Source: Methanobacteriota archaeon (GTDB lineage Archaea; Methanobacteriota; Methanobacteria; Methanobacteriales; Methanobacteriaceae). From it: a stretch of 9,354 nucleotides of DNA. This document shows, piece after piece, positions 1 through 6,664 of the stretch. The position numbers and the translations under genes are program-made. The stretch spans positions 1 to 9,354 of the forward strand of contig JAEZRD010000092.1 of the NCBI GenBank assembly GCA_023440975.1, given 5' to 3'. The stretch's first letter is position 1. Each line of letters starts with the position of its first letter. The notes under the pieces are model-generated. The model searched no databases and had not been told where the DNA came from. It worked only from the letters and a program-made list of their open reading frames with translations.

Positions 1-71
1 AATTATTACTTTACTATTTTATTTTATAAAAAGATTATTTTTAATGTTTAAAATTATTGTTTAATAAAAAA

Positions 72-80
72 TATATATAA
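72..80 (+). promoter_or_regulatory. candidate TATA box of the histidine kinase gene
   Basis: TATATATAA follows an A-rich stretch that could act as a BRE. Archaeal transcription usually starts about 25 bases downstream, which would be near 101-106. That leaves a short leader holding GAGG (117-120) before the ATG at 129. The region is so AT-rich that chance TATA matches are common, so this is a candidate only. Bases 1-71 hold no recognisable gene or RNA. Confidence 0.4.
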
Positions 81-128
81 TTAAATAAAAACATAAAATT
101 AATTCAGATAATGCTAGAGGAAAGGAAA

Positions 129-1961
129 ATGGAAACATTAATAGTAAAAGATGAAAGAGGAAAAATGATTTCCAAAAGTGAAATCAAAAATTCTTTATTT
201 ATAAAAGCAGAAAAAGTATGTGATGTTAAATCATCCCCTCTTAAAGAAGTATTTGATTTTATAGATCAAGGATCTGATATATTATCCCCTGTGAATAATG
301 GGAATCGATTCATTATTGAACAAATTAGTAGAAATGGACTTGCATATTCCCAGTTAGATAAAAAAGATATAGAAGGAAGATACTTTGATGAAGCAAGCCC
401 AGTATTAGTTAATTTAAAATTTGAAGAATTAATGAAAAAAGTTATAAAAACTAATAAACCTCTTGAATTTACTATAAGTTTATATTCTGATGAATATTTA
501 GTTAATTGTTTTAAAAAGAAAATATTTTATATTGATGGTAAAATTTACATTTTCACAAACAAAACTGACACTTGTGACTTAAATATAATTCATACTGATT
601 TCTTATTTGAAAGTTCACATAATGGATTATTTATTCTTCAAGATCAAAAAATACAAAAATGTAATGAAAATCAGGCCAAAATCTTTGCATTATCTTTGGA
701 AGATTCTTTAAATTTAGATATTTTTAGTTTAAGTTTTAAATCTGAACATTATAAAAAAGAAGAATTAGAAAAAATATTTAAAGAAGTTATTAATCGTGAA
801 AGAAGTTTATATACAGGTAATATTAAATTTACAGATACTAAAGGGAATATACATTGGTTAAGAACTGTTGTAACTCCAACAGTATATAATGATAGGCCTG
901 CAGCATTATTTAGTAATCAGGACATTACTAAAACTAAACAAAATGAGCAACAAGCAATTTTACTTCAAGAAAACTTAGGTATTTTACAAAGTCGTGTGAA
1001 ACTTGCAATAGGAAATCTTTTTAAAGACAAAACTTATTATTGGACTAATGAATTTTATCAAATTCTTGGAATTAAAAAAGACGATTACGATGATAAAACT
1101 GATTTAATTAAATTGTTTATAAGTGATGAAGATAAGGAAAAATGGGATAATAGAATTAAAATTGCAGAAAAAAATGATGGAATTTTTGAAGATACAATTA
1201 AAATAATTAATAATAAAGGAGAAACTAAATATCTCTCTAATTATCTTCAATATAATCCTATTGAATTATTTGATAGAACTATTATTACACAAGCATACAT
1301 ACAAGATATAACTGATATAACAGAATCCCACTTAAAATTAGAAGAAGCTTTACAGGATAGAGAAATTCTATTAAAAGAAGTTCATCATAGGGTTAAAAAC
1401 AATTTACAAATTATATTAAGTCTTTTGAGTCTTGATTCACGTTTTAATAAAGATAATCCTTTAGAACTTATTGAATCAACAAAAAGTAGAATAAAAACTA
1501 TGGCATTAATTCATGAAAAAATATATAAATCCAGTACTCTTTCTAGTATAAATATTAGGGATTATATTACTGATGAAGTTTCAAGTCTTTTAAGTTTATA
1601 TAATGCATCCAATATCACACCTCATGTAGATGTGGAAGAAATCATGCTAAATATGGACACTACAATACCCTTAGGTTTGATGATTAATGAAGTTATTATT
1701 AACAGTATTAAATATGCTTTCCCTGATGAAATTGAAGGAAATATTTATATAAATCTTAAAACAGATGGTGACTGTATAAATTTAACTTTAAGTGATGATG
1801 GTGTAGGATTCCCTGAAGGTTTGGATATTTATAATAGTCCAAGTTTAGGTTTAACTATAATAAATAGTTTAACTCAACAAATTGAGGGTACTTTTACTGA
1901 TTTAAAACCAGATAAAGGTGTAAGTTTAGAAATTAAATTTAAAAAACCTGAAGAAAAATAA
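129..1961 (+). CDS. soluble PAS-domain sensor histidine kinase (HisKA_2 type)
   Basis: Predicted cytoplasmic sensor kinase of 610 residues that would autophosphorylate on histidine and pass the phosphate to a response regulator. No regulator is in the window, so it is an orphan here. No membrane helix or signal peptide is visible. Three PAS-like modules can be made out at roughly residues 35-140, 155-275 and 280-405; the second and third end in the DIT linker typical of PAS/PAC. The phosphoacceptor box HHRVKNNLQ (second His about residue 420) marks the HisKA_2 group. The ATPase domain shows an N box (NEVIINSIKYAF, about 520-531), a G1 box (DDGVGFP, about 556) and a G2 box (SLGLTIINSL). A longer frame opens at 111, but its ATG has no Shine-Dalgarno. 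The ATG at 129 has GAGG eight bases upstream, and that GAGG lies inside the longer frame. The stop is two bases from the stop of the convergent gene. The signal sensed is unknown. Confidence 0.9.
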   Translation: METLIVKDERGKMISKSEIKNSLFIKAEKVCDVKSSPLKEVFDFIDQGSDILSPVNNGNRFIIEQISRNGLAYSQLDKKDIEGRYFDEASPVLVNLKFEELMKKVIKTNKPLEFTISLYSDEYLVNCFKKKIFYIDGKIYIFTNKTDTCDLNIIHTDFLFESSHNGLFILQDQKIQKCNENQAKIFALSLEDSLNLDIFSLSFKSEHYKKEELEKIFKEVINRERSLYTGNIKFTDTKGNIHWLRTVVTPTVYNDRPAALFSNQDITKTKQNEQQAILLQENLGILQSRVKLAIGNLFKDKTYYWTNEFYQILGIKKDDYDDKTDLIKLFISDEDKEKWDNRIKIAEKNDGIFEDTIKIINNKGETKYLSNYLQYNPIELFDRTIITQAYIQDITDITESHLKLEEALQDREILLKEVHHRVKNNLQIILSLLSLDSRFNKDNPLELIESTKSRIKTMALIHEKIYKSSTLSSINIRDYITDEVSSLLSLYNASNITPHVDVEEIMLNMDTTIPLGLMINEVIINSIKYAFPDEIEGNIYINLKTDGDCINLTLSDDGVGFPEGLDIYNSPSLGLTIINSLTQQIEGTFTDLKPDKGVSLEIKFKKPEEK

Positions 1962-1963
1962 GA

Positions 1964-2425
1964 TTAATTAGTTTTAAATCCACAATTACTACAGAATTTA
2001 GCATCCATGGATAATTGAGCACCGCATTGAGTGCAAAATTTAGTATTATCCTTAGTATTTTGTTGGATTTGTTGATTTATTTGAGGGTAGGATAATAGTT
2101 CCTGAGAAATAGCATTATATAAATTTTGAATATTTTTACGATTTTTACCCATATCCATAGCTCCTCCAAACATTATACCTGTTTTTGGTGTGGATAAAAT
2201 ATTGATAATTGTTTCTCCATTATTATTTTCTGTTAAAGTGAGAGTTATATTCTCTCCCCAACTCCACAAGCCCACTCCTGCTTTTAAATTAAAAGTATGC
2301 ATGATTTCATTAAAACTATCAATTTTATAATCATTTAATTTATAAATTGCATTTTTTGTAGCTTGAAAAGTATTATCAATATTATAAGGTACTACTACAC
2401 TCTGTGTATGATCTACTAAACTCAT
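1964..2425 (-). CDS. small protein with C-terminal zinc ribbon, unknown N-terminal domain
   Basis: This 153-residue protein has no firm family. The C-terminus carries CTQC and CSNC pairs (Cys131, 134, 145, 148), a standard zinc-ribbon layout, joined by a Gln/Asn-rich linker (about 114-127). The N-terminal 110 residues look like an alternating strand domain ending in a helix. The ILSTPKTG...DMGKNRKNIQNLYNAI pattern recalls DUF1499-like or START-like small domains, but this is only a resemblance. There is no signal peptide or membrane helix, so it is probably cytoplasmic. The ATG at 2423-2425 is preceded by AAGGTCA, a weak and close Shine-Dalgarno. The 3' end abuts the histidine kinase gene tail to tail. 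A hairpin and T-tract upstream (2457-2496) separate it from the next minus-strand gene, so it probably has its own promoter. Zinc binding is well supported; the role is not known. Confidence 0.8.
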   Translation of the reverse strand: MSLVDHTQSVVVPYNIDNTFQATKNAIYKLNDYKIDSFNEIMHTFNLKAGVGLWSWGENITLTLTENNNGETIINILSTPKTGIMFGGAMDMGKNRKNIQNLYNAISQELLSYPQINQQIQQNTKDNTKFCTQCGAQLSMDAKFCSNCGFKTN

Positions 2426-2456
2426 TGACCTTAAAAACCCCCTTTGTTTTTAATTT

Positions 2457-2496
2457 AAAAAAAAATGTATAATAATTCCTCCAATTTAGTGGAGGA
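2457..2496 (-). terminator. hairpin plus oligo-T terminator of the decarboxylase-family gene
   Basis: Arms TCCTCCA (2477-2483) and TGGAGGA (2490-2496) form a perfect 7-bp stem with a 6-base loop. On the minus strand the stem is followed about 11 bases later by nine T (complement of 2457-2465). Seven more T lie between the gene's stop and the hairpin (complement of 2504-2510). Archaeal termination relies mainly on oligo-T, so the T-tracts may matter more than the stem. One arm also reads GGAGG, a Shine-Dalgarno-like sequence, but no start codon follows at a usable distance. Confidence 0.6.
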
Positions 2497-2514
2497 TTAA
2501 AAGAAAAAAAGATT

Positions 2515-2835
2515 TTATTCAAATACTTCATTTAATATTTGTAATGCTTTGTTGAATGGTGGCATTCCAGAGGTTAGAAGTACTACTTTTAATACATCAA
2601 GTATTTCATCACGAGTTATACCTAATTCTTTATTAGCACTTGTCATTTGTTTTTTAATAGCACGTGTATCTGCATTAGATGCTGCAATACCTATAGCTAT
2701 GAGTTTTTGGGTTTTGTAATCTAAAACTTTCCCATTCCAAACTGAATCGTTTATACTTACAATAGCTTGATATAATTCTTCATCTTCAGATTTAACTTTT
2801 TCCATTCCTTTTCCATAAAATACTTCATCTTTCAT
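2515..2835 (-). CDS. carboxymuconolactone decarboxylase-family protein, cysteine-free
   Basis: A 106-residue, all-helical protein matching the CMD/AhpD fold: KTQKLIAIGIAA (41-52), a polar turn, TRDEILDVLKVVLLTSGMPP (74-93) and a closing helix. AhpD-type members have CxxCxxH after the AIA helix. Here that place reads NADTRAIKKQM, and the protein has no cysteine or histidine there, so peroxidase or disulfide chemistry is unlikely and the reaction is unknown. A longer frame begins with GTG at 2845-2847, but that GTG is part of GGTGA (2844-2848), a strong Shine-Dalgarno eight bases before the ATG at 2833-2835, so the ATG is the better start. A possible TATA element (complement of 2891-2897, TTTATAT) lies about 60 bases upstream. 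It is downstream of the glycosyltransferase gene on the same strand with a 70-base gap, and ends in a terminator. The family call is good; the biochemical role is not assigned. Confidence 0.8.
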   Translation of the reverse strand: MKDEVFYGKGMEKVKSEDEELYQAIVSINDSVWNGKVLDYKTQKLIAIGIAASNADTRAIKKQMTSANKELGITRDEILDVLKVVLLTSGMPPFNKALQILNEVFE

Positions 2836-2905
2836 TTTATTCTTCACCTTTTTAAATAAATTTATTGTTTATTATATTAATTTTTATTAAATATAAAATC
2901 TTTCA

Positions 2906-4108
2906 TTAAAATTTTTCTATTAAATTATTAAGTGTATTTTCAAATTTATCAACTATAGCTTCCCAATCATTAGATTTAACATATTCTCTACCGGATTGAG
3001 CCATATCTTCATATGTTCCATTATTTAAAATTTCCTGTGCACAATTTAATACTTCATCTGCACTTTCCACATAAACTATTCCATTATTTTCACCAAATTC
3101 TTTATTTATTCCAGGCAATTTTGTGGCAATTACTACTTTTCTCATAGCTAAATATTCATAAAGTTTAATTGGGACAATATCTTGCATTATTTCTTCATGG
3201 ATATATGCTGGAAGTAGGCAAAAATCTGCAGATGCTAAAAATTCTGGGATTTTAGTATAGGGTTGTCTTCCTGTTAAAATTAATTGGTCTTCAAGGGCAT
3301 AATCTTTTTGAATTTTTAATAATTCTTCATATGCATCTCCGTCTCCAACTATTAATATTTTCATTTTAGGATATTGTTCTTTATTTTCGCCTAATTTTTT
3401 AGCTAACTCTTTCATTCCTGCAAAATCATAGATGAATCCCATGAAAAATAGCACTATATCATCAGGTAAGATATTGTATTCTTTTCTAATATTTGTATCA
3501 TCTAAATCTGGGTTATAATTGTTGAAATCGATTCCTGCATCAATTAATATTGTTTCATTTGGTTTTGCTCCCAGGGATATTGCTAGTTCGGATAGTTTTT
3601 GATTTATTGTTATTACAAGATCTGAATTTTTCAGTGCTTTTTGGAATACTTGTTTACCTAATCCTTGGAATATTTTTTCAGGTATAAGAGCATATAAATT
3701 ATCTATTAAATAGTAAACAAATGGGATATTATATTTTTTAGCTAATTTACTTGCAGTGTAGGAGTTTAGTAAGCCTAATCCTACAATTACATCGGGTTGG
3801 AATTCTTTGATTTGTTTTTCTATTTCTGATTTATGTGAGAAGTATAAGCTTGCATAGTTTAGACCTTTAATTTTAATGAAACTTGGACGGATAACTGTTA
3901 TATTAGTATGTGGGTTTACTTTACATACATTATTGTGGACTTCTCGATTAAATTTTAATCCTTTATTTTCTGTATCTTTTGGCCAGTCAATTGGGTAGTC
4001 GATTACTTTTATTTGATGACCTCTTGCATCCATCCTATCCATTAAATGGTGTTGTTGGTGAGGATTTCTTTCTAACCAATCTGATTCTTGTACTACTAAA
4101 ATTTTCAT
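2906..4108 (-). CDS. GT-B glycosyltransferase, family 4-like
   Basis: A 400-residue protein with the two-Rossmann-domain layout of GT4-type glycosyltransferases, which move a sugar from a nucleotide-sugar donor to a glycan, lipid or protein acceptor. The N-terminal acceptor half starts MKILVVQESDW and includes DVIVGLGLLNSYTASKLAKK (106-125). The donor half includes ILIVGDGDAYEEL (251-263), RQPYTKIPEFLASADFCLLP (281-300) and IVPIKLYEYLAMRKVVIATK (311-330). The last holds the conserved Glu (E318) of the E-x7-E motif; the first Glu position is Asp (D310), which is common in this subgroup. No transmembrane helix is visible, so it probably works at the inner face of the membrane. The ATG at 4106-4108 has AAAGGT about ten bases upstream. 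It is divergent from the membrane-protein gene. Together with the epimerase 1.3 kb away it suggests cell-surface glycan synthesis, which is inference. Donor and acceptor cannot be read from the sequence. Confidence 0.88.
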   Translation of the reverse strand: MKILVVQESDWLERNPHQQHHLMDRMDARGHQIKVIDYPIDWPKDTENKGLKFNREVHNNVCKVNPHTNITVIRPSFIKIKGLNYASLYFSHKSEIEKQIKEFQPDVIVGLGLLNSYTASKLAKKYNIPFVYYLIDNLYALIPEKIFQGLGKQVFQKALKNSDLVITINQKLSELAISLGAKPNETILIDAGIDFNNYNPDLDDTNIRKEYNILPDDIVLFFMGFIYDFAGMKELAKKLGENKEQYPKMKILIVGDGDAYEELLKIQKDYALEDQLILTGRQPYTKIPEFLASADFCLLPAYIHEEIMQDIVPIKLYEYLAMRKVVIATKLPGINKEFGENNGIVYVESADEVLNCAQEILNNGTYEDMAQSGREYVKSNDWEAIVDKFENTLNNLIEKF

Positions 4109-4278
4109 AAAATATAAACCTTTTTACTATTTTTTTCTAATATTTATTATTTAATTAATTATATTTGTATATTTTTATTATACTTTTTAAATTTAAGAAA
4201 TTAATTATATATTTAATAGTATGAAAATTTAATTATAATATATTAAAACATTTTTTTAAAATTGTGGGAAGTTTTTTT
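4109..4278. promoter_or_regulatory. divergent promoter region
   Basis: About 170 very AT-rich bases separate the divergent glycosyltransferase and membrane-protein genes, so both promoters must lie here. On the plus strand TTATATATTTAA (4205-4216) or AATTATAATATATT (4231-4244) could be the TATA box. On the minus strand the AAATATAC-like stretch near 4167-4175 is a candidate. The low complexity prevents a firm choice. No hairpin or RNA gene was recognised. Confidence 0.45.
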
Positions 4279-4962
4279 ATGAAAAATAATGAGATCATTT
4301 CTAATATATTTAAGACACTTGTGATAATTTTAGGTTTAATAGGTATATTCTGTTTTAATGTGAAAAATGGAGACCTTGCTACTAATTTTTTTTATTATAC
4401 TATACTTACTAATACTGTTTGTATTATTAGTGCTGCATTCTTTTTATATAAAGATTTACTTCATAAAAAATACTCCGTTTCTAGAGAAAATCGTTTAAAT
4501 ATTTATAAATATATTATTACTGTGTCAATTTTTGTTGTAGCATTCACTTTTAATTTTATAATATTTCCAACAGCAGGTTTTAGTTTAACTACTTATGGGT
4601 ATAAAAATTTACTACTTCATTGTTTAGTTCCAATATTGTATATTGTTGATTGGTTATTATTTGCTAAGAAGGATAATTTATCTTTTAAATCAATTTCTTA
4701 TACATTAATACCTTTTATATTATATTTGGTTTTGATTTATGGTAGAGCTTTTATTTTTAAAACTAGAATATTTATGGGATTGGATGTTAAAACACCCTCA
4801 TTATATCCTTATTTTTTCTTAGATTATAGTAGAATAGGATTTGGTAATTTTATTGCTTTTATGTTTGTTAGTTTTATTGTTATTGTTATTGTGGGAATTA
4901 TTCTTTTGAAAGTTGGAAAGATAATTAATAAGAAGAAAGATAGTTTAATTGTGGATTATTAA
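4279..4962 (+). CDS. Pr6Pr-like six-helix membrane protein
   Basis: A 227-residue membrane protein with six hydrophobic segments at about 11-28, 36-56, 77-97, 110-128, 141-161 and 190-213, and a Lys-rich C-terminal tail. The conserved points match the Pr6Pr family: FFYYTILTN at the second helix, LLLHCLVPILYIVDWLLF (111-128) with His, Pro and Asp-Trp in the fourth, and YPYFFLD before the sixth. The biochemical function of this family is not established, as far as I know. A GTG at 4264 opens a slightly longer frame, but nothing like a Shine-Dalgarno precedes it. The ATG at 4279 has GTGGGAAG just upstream and gives a normal membrane-protein N-terminus. It is 27 bases from the next gene's start on the same strand, so the two are probably cotranscribed. 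Two proteins of unknown function in one transcript give little clue to the role. Confidence 0.8.
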   Translation: MKNNEIISNIFKTLVIILGLIGIFCFNVKNGDLATNFFYYTILTNTVCIISAAFFLYKDLLHKKYSVSRENRLNIYKYIITVSIFVVAFTFNFIIFPTAGFSLTTYGYKNLLLHCLVPILYIVDWLLFAKKDNLSFKSISYTLIPFILYLVLIYGRAFIFKTRIFMGLDVKTPSLYPYFFLDYSRIGFGNFIAFMFVSFIVIVIVGIILLKVGKIINKKKDSLIVDY

Positions 4963-4989
4963 AAAGTTTATTAAGGAATGATTATTTTT

Positions 4990-5415
4990 ATGTTAATGCC
5001 TGAGAAGATTGAAAATGAATATTTTGCACCTTGTGGATTTAATTGTTTTTTATGTGAAAAACATTTGAAAGAAGATAATGCTTGTCCAGGTTGTAGAATA
5101 AGTGATTCTGGTAAAAGTAAAAGTAGTTTAAAGTGTAAGATTAAAGCTTGTTTTGATAAGAAGAATTTTAAGTATTGTCAACGTTGTAGTGAATTTCCTT
5201 GTAAGCTTATTAAAAAGCATGATAAGAATTCTGTTAAAAGATATAATCTTAGTACTATTGGTAATTGTAAAAGATTAGATGGTACTGGTATTGGTAAAAT
5301 AATGAGTCAGGATTTGGAGAAGTATACTTGTTCTAATTGTGGTGGGGTTATTAGTTTTAATAGTGAATCTTGTAGCAAGTGTAATGCTCATTATGAGGGT
5401 ATAAATAAAAAATAG
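4990..5415 (+). CDS. DUF3795-type cysteine-rich protein with C-terminal zinc ribbon
   Basis: A 141-residue, presumably cytoplasmic metal-binding protein with 15 cysteines. The first part follows the DUF3795 pattern: APCGFNCFLC (13-22), CPGCR (32-36), CKIKAC (49-54) and YCQRCSEFPC (62-71). After a short basic stretch a second cysteine set, CSNC and CSKC (114, 117, 128, 131), forms a likely zinc ribbon, which is an extension beyond the core family. Function is unknown; zinc binding is inferred from cysteine spacing, and an iron-sulfur site is not excluded. Three in-frame ATGs occur at 4978, 4990 and 4996. The stretch AAGGAATGAT (4973-4982) looks like the Shine-Dalgarno and overlaps the first ATG, so 4990 is preferred; 4996 would also fit. 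The gene follows the Pr6Pr-like gene closely and ends at a hairpin/T-tract. Lys and Asn/Ser codons are AT-ending, as in its neighbours. Confidence 0.8.
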   Translation: MLMPEKIENEYFAPCGFNCFLCEKHLKEDNACPGCRISDSGKSKSSLKCKIKACFDKKNFKYCQRCSEFPCKLIKKHDKNSVKRYNLSTIGNCKRLDGTGIGKIMSQDLEKYTCSNCGGVISFNSESCSKCNAHYEGINKK

Positions 5416-5450
5416 AAAAAAGGAATTATATTTTTTTTATAATTTTCCTT
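5416..5450. terminator. bidirectional terminator between convergent genes
   Basis: AATTATA (5424-5430) pairs with TATAATT (5438-5444) around a T-only loop. The stem extends through AAGG/CCTT (5420-5423 with 5447-5450) if two bases bulge. Eight T (5431-5438) serve the plus strand, and six A (5416-5421) give a T-tract after the stem on the minus strand. It sits just after the DUF3795-type stop and overlaps the last codons and stop of the epimerase gene, so it can end both transcripts. Confidence 0.65.
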
Positions 5451-6450
5451 CTTTATCAAATTCTGCGCATGCATCTATATTTTCCCAGTTATCTGTAAAC
5501 CATTTGTGTACTCTAATAAGTCCATCATCAAAGCTTGTTGTTGGTTTGTATCCGAGAATGTCTTTTGCTTTATCTATTGAACTTAATAATTTTGTTTTTG
5601 CATCCCAGTTTCGGCGTGGTGCATATGCTATTCCTTCAGTGTTTCCGGTTAATTCGTTTACACGGTTTGCCATGTCGATTACTCTGTGGTCTTGTCCAGA
5701 TCCGAGGTTTATTGCTTCTCCTATTGCTTCTTCTTCTATTCCCATTGCGAGTAATCCGCTTACTATGTCTTCTACGAATGTCCAGTCACGAGTTTCTGTT
5801 CCGTCTCCTGTGATTGGTAATGGGAGGTTGTTCATACTCCAATAGAAGAAGTTTGGTATTACGTTTCTGTATTTTCCTGGTACTTCTCCTGGTCCAAATA
5901 CGTTGAAGAATCTTGCATTTACAATTGGTAAGTTATATAAGTTATGGAAGTAATTAGTATATAATTCACCTAATAATTTTGTTACTTGGTAAGGAGTGTG
6001 TAAGGAAATTGAAATGTCATCTTCTTTAAATGGCATTTTACTATCTAAACCATAGACTCCGCATCCACTACTTGAGAATATGAAACGATCAACATTTGTT
6101 AGTTGGGAGTATTGTAAAACTTTTAACATACCTAAACCATTAACTTCTAAATCTGTTTCTGGCATATCAACACTATTTTGATTAGCAAAATGAGCAGCTA
6201 AATGGAAAACAATATCAGGACTTTCTTTAAACACTCTTTTCAATACTTCATCATCACGAATATCCCCTTCAATAAGTTCAATTTGCTCATAATCAGGCAC
6301 ATTCCATTCATAAGCTGATGACATATTATCTAAGATTATAACTTTTTCAGCATTTAATTCAGATAATGCTTTAGTTAAATTACTACCAACACAACCTGCC
6401 CCTCCTGTAACAAGGACAGTTTTTCCTTCATATTCATTATAAGTTCTCAT
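5437..6450 (-). CDS. NAD-dependent nucleotide-sugar epimerase/dehydratase (extended SDR)
   Basis: A 337-residue member of the extended short-chain dehydrogenases, of the kind that act on UDP- or GDP-sugars, using bound NAD as hydride carrier. Visible signatures: TGGAGCVGS (15-23) for the dinucleotide-binding G-x-x-G-x-x-G, Asp41 after the second strand for the NAD ribose, FHLAA (82-86), SSSG (127-130) for the catalytic Ser, YQVTK (154-158) for the catalytic Tyr and Lys, NVFGPG (183-188), and RDWTFVEDI (221-229). The length fits a UDP-glucose 4-epimerase-like enzyme, but substrate and reaction (epimerase or 4,6-dehydratase) cannot be decided. A TTG at 6457-6459 opens a longer frame; the ATG at 6448-6450 is preferred, with AGGA about 13 bases upstream. 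Codon choice changes inside the gene: Asn and Asp codons end in T up to about residue 165, mostly in C to about 300, then in T again for Asp. Inverted repeats lie upstream. It probably feeds surface glycan synthesis with the nearby glycosyltransferase. Confidence 0.9.
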   Translation of the reverse strand: MRTYNEYEGKTVLVTGGAGCVGSNLTKALSELNAEKVIILDNMSSAYEWNVPDYEQIELIEGDIRDDEVLKRVFKESPDIVFHLAAHFANQNSVDMPETDLEVNGLGMLKVLQYSQLTNVDRFIFSSSGCGVYGLDSKMPFKEDDISISLHTPYQVTKLLGELYTNYFHNLYNLPIVNARFFNVFGPGEVPGKYRNVIPNFFYWSMNNLPLPITGDGTETRDWTFVEDIVSGLLAMGIEEEAIGEAINLGSGQDHRVIDMANRVNELTGNTEGIAYAPRRNWDAKTKLLSSIDKAKDILGYKPTTSFDDGLIRVHKWFTDNWENIDACAEFDKEGKL

Positions 6451-6523
6451 AATAATCAATAATTCCTATTTTTTATTAATATATAATATATTTATTATAA
6501 TAATTTATAAAACTTAATAAAAA

Positions 6524-6532
6524 TTATATAAA
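6524..6532 (-). promoter_or_regulatory. candidate TATA box of the epimerase gene
   Basis: On the minus strand this reads TTTATATAA, preceded by a T-rich stretch. A start about 25 bases downstream would give a leader of roughly 50 bases with AGGA near its end. Another AT-rich match, near 6503-6511, is possible. The stretch 6460-6664 otherwise holds inverted repeats and no gene that can be supported. Confidence 0.35.
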
Positions 6533-6540
6533 AACATTCC

Positions 6541-6591
6541 ATGATTTTTAAAAAATCTTAAATTTGAGGGATATAAAATTTAAAAAATCAT
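6541..6591. repeat. nested inverted repeats between the epimerase and CBS genes
   Basis: ATGATTTTT (6541-6549) and its exact inverse AAAAATCAT (6583-6591) flank an inner pair TTAAATTT (6558-6565) and AAATTTAA (6576-6583). GATTTTT also pairs with AAAAATC (6551-6557) around a single base. The half-site GATTTTT therefore occurs three times. The block ends eight bases from the candidate epimerase TATA box and lies 74 bases beyond the CBS stop. It could be an operator for the epimerase or a 3' structure of the CBS transcript. In DNA this AT-rich, part of the symmetry may be chance. Confidence 0.4.
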
Positions 6592-6664
6592 AATGAAAGC
6601 ATAGAATTTTCTAAAGTAAAAATGAAATGCATTTTATAAATTCCAATTAAATTAAAAATTTTAG

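Noticed and set aside
1..63. Short open reading at the left edge in two plus-strand frames
   Set aside because: Only 16-20 codons of Ile/Leu/Phe/Lys-rich translation in AT-rich DNA; cannot be told from chance.
4109..4278. Possible small RNA or origin-like AT-rich element between divergent genes
   Set aside because: No stable hairpin, repeated box or conserved RNA feature was visible; the AT content matches other gaps in the window.
5504..5845. Plus-strand open frames of 113 and 92 codons inside the epimerase gene
   Set aside because: They are antisense to a well-supported gene, have Leu-rich or Ser/Pro-rich low-complexity translations, and arise from the C-ending codons of that segment. No Shine-Dalgarno or family match was seen.
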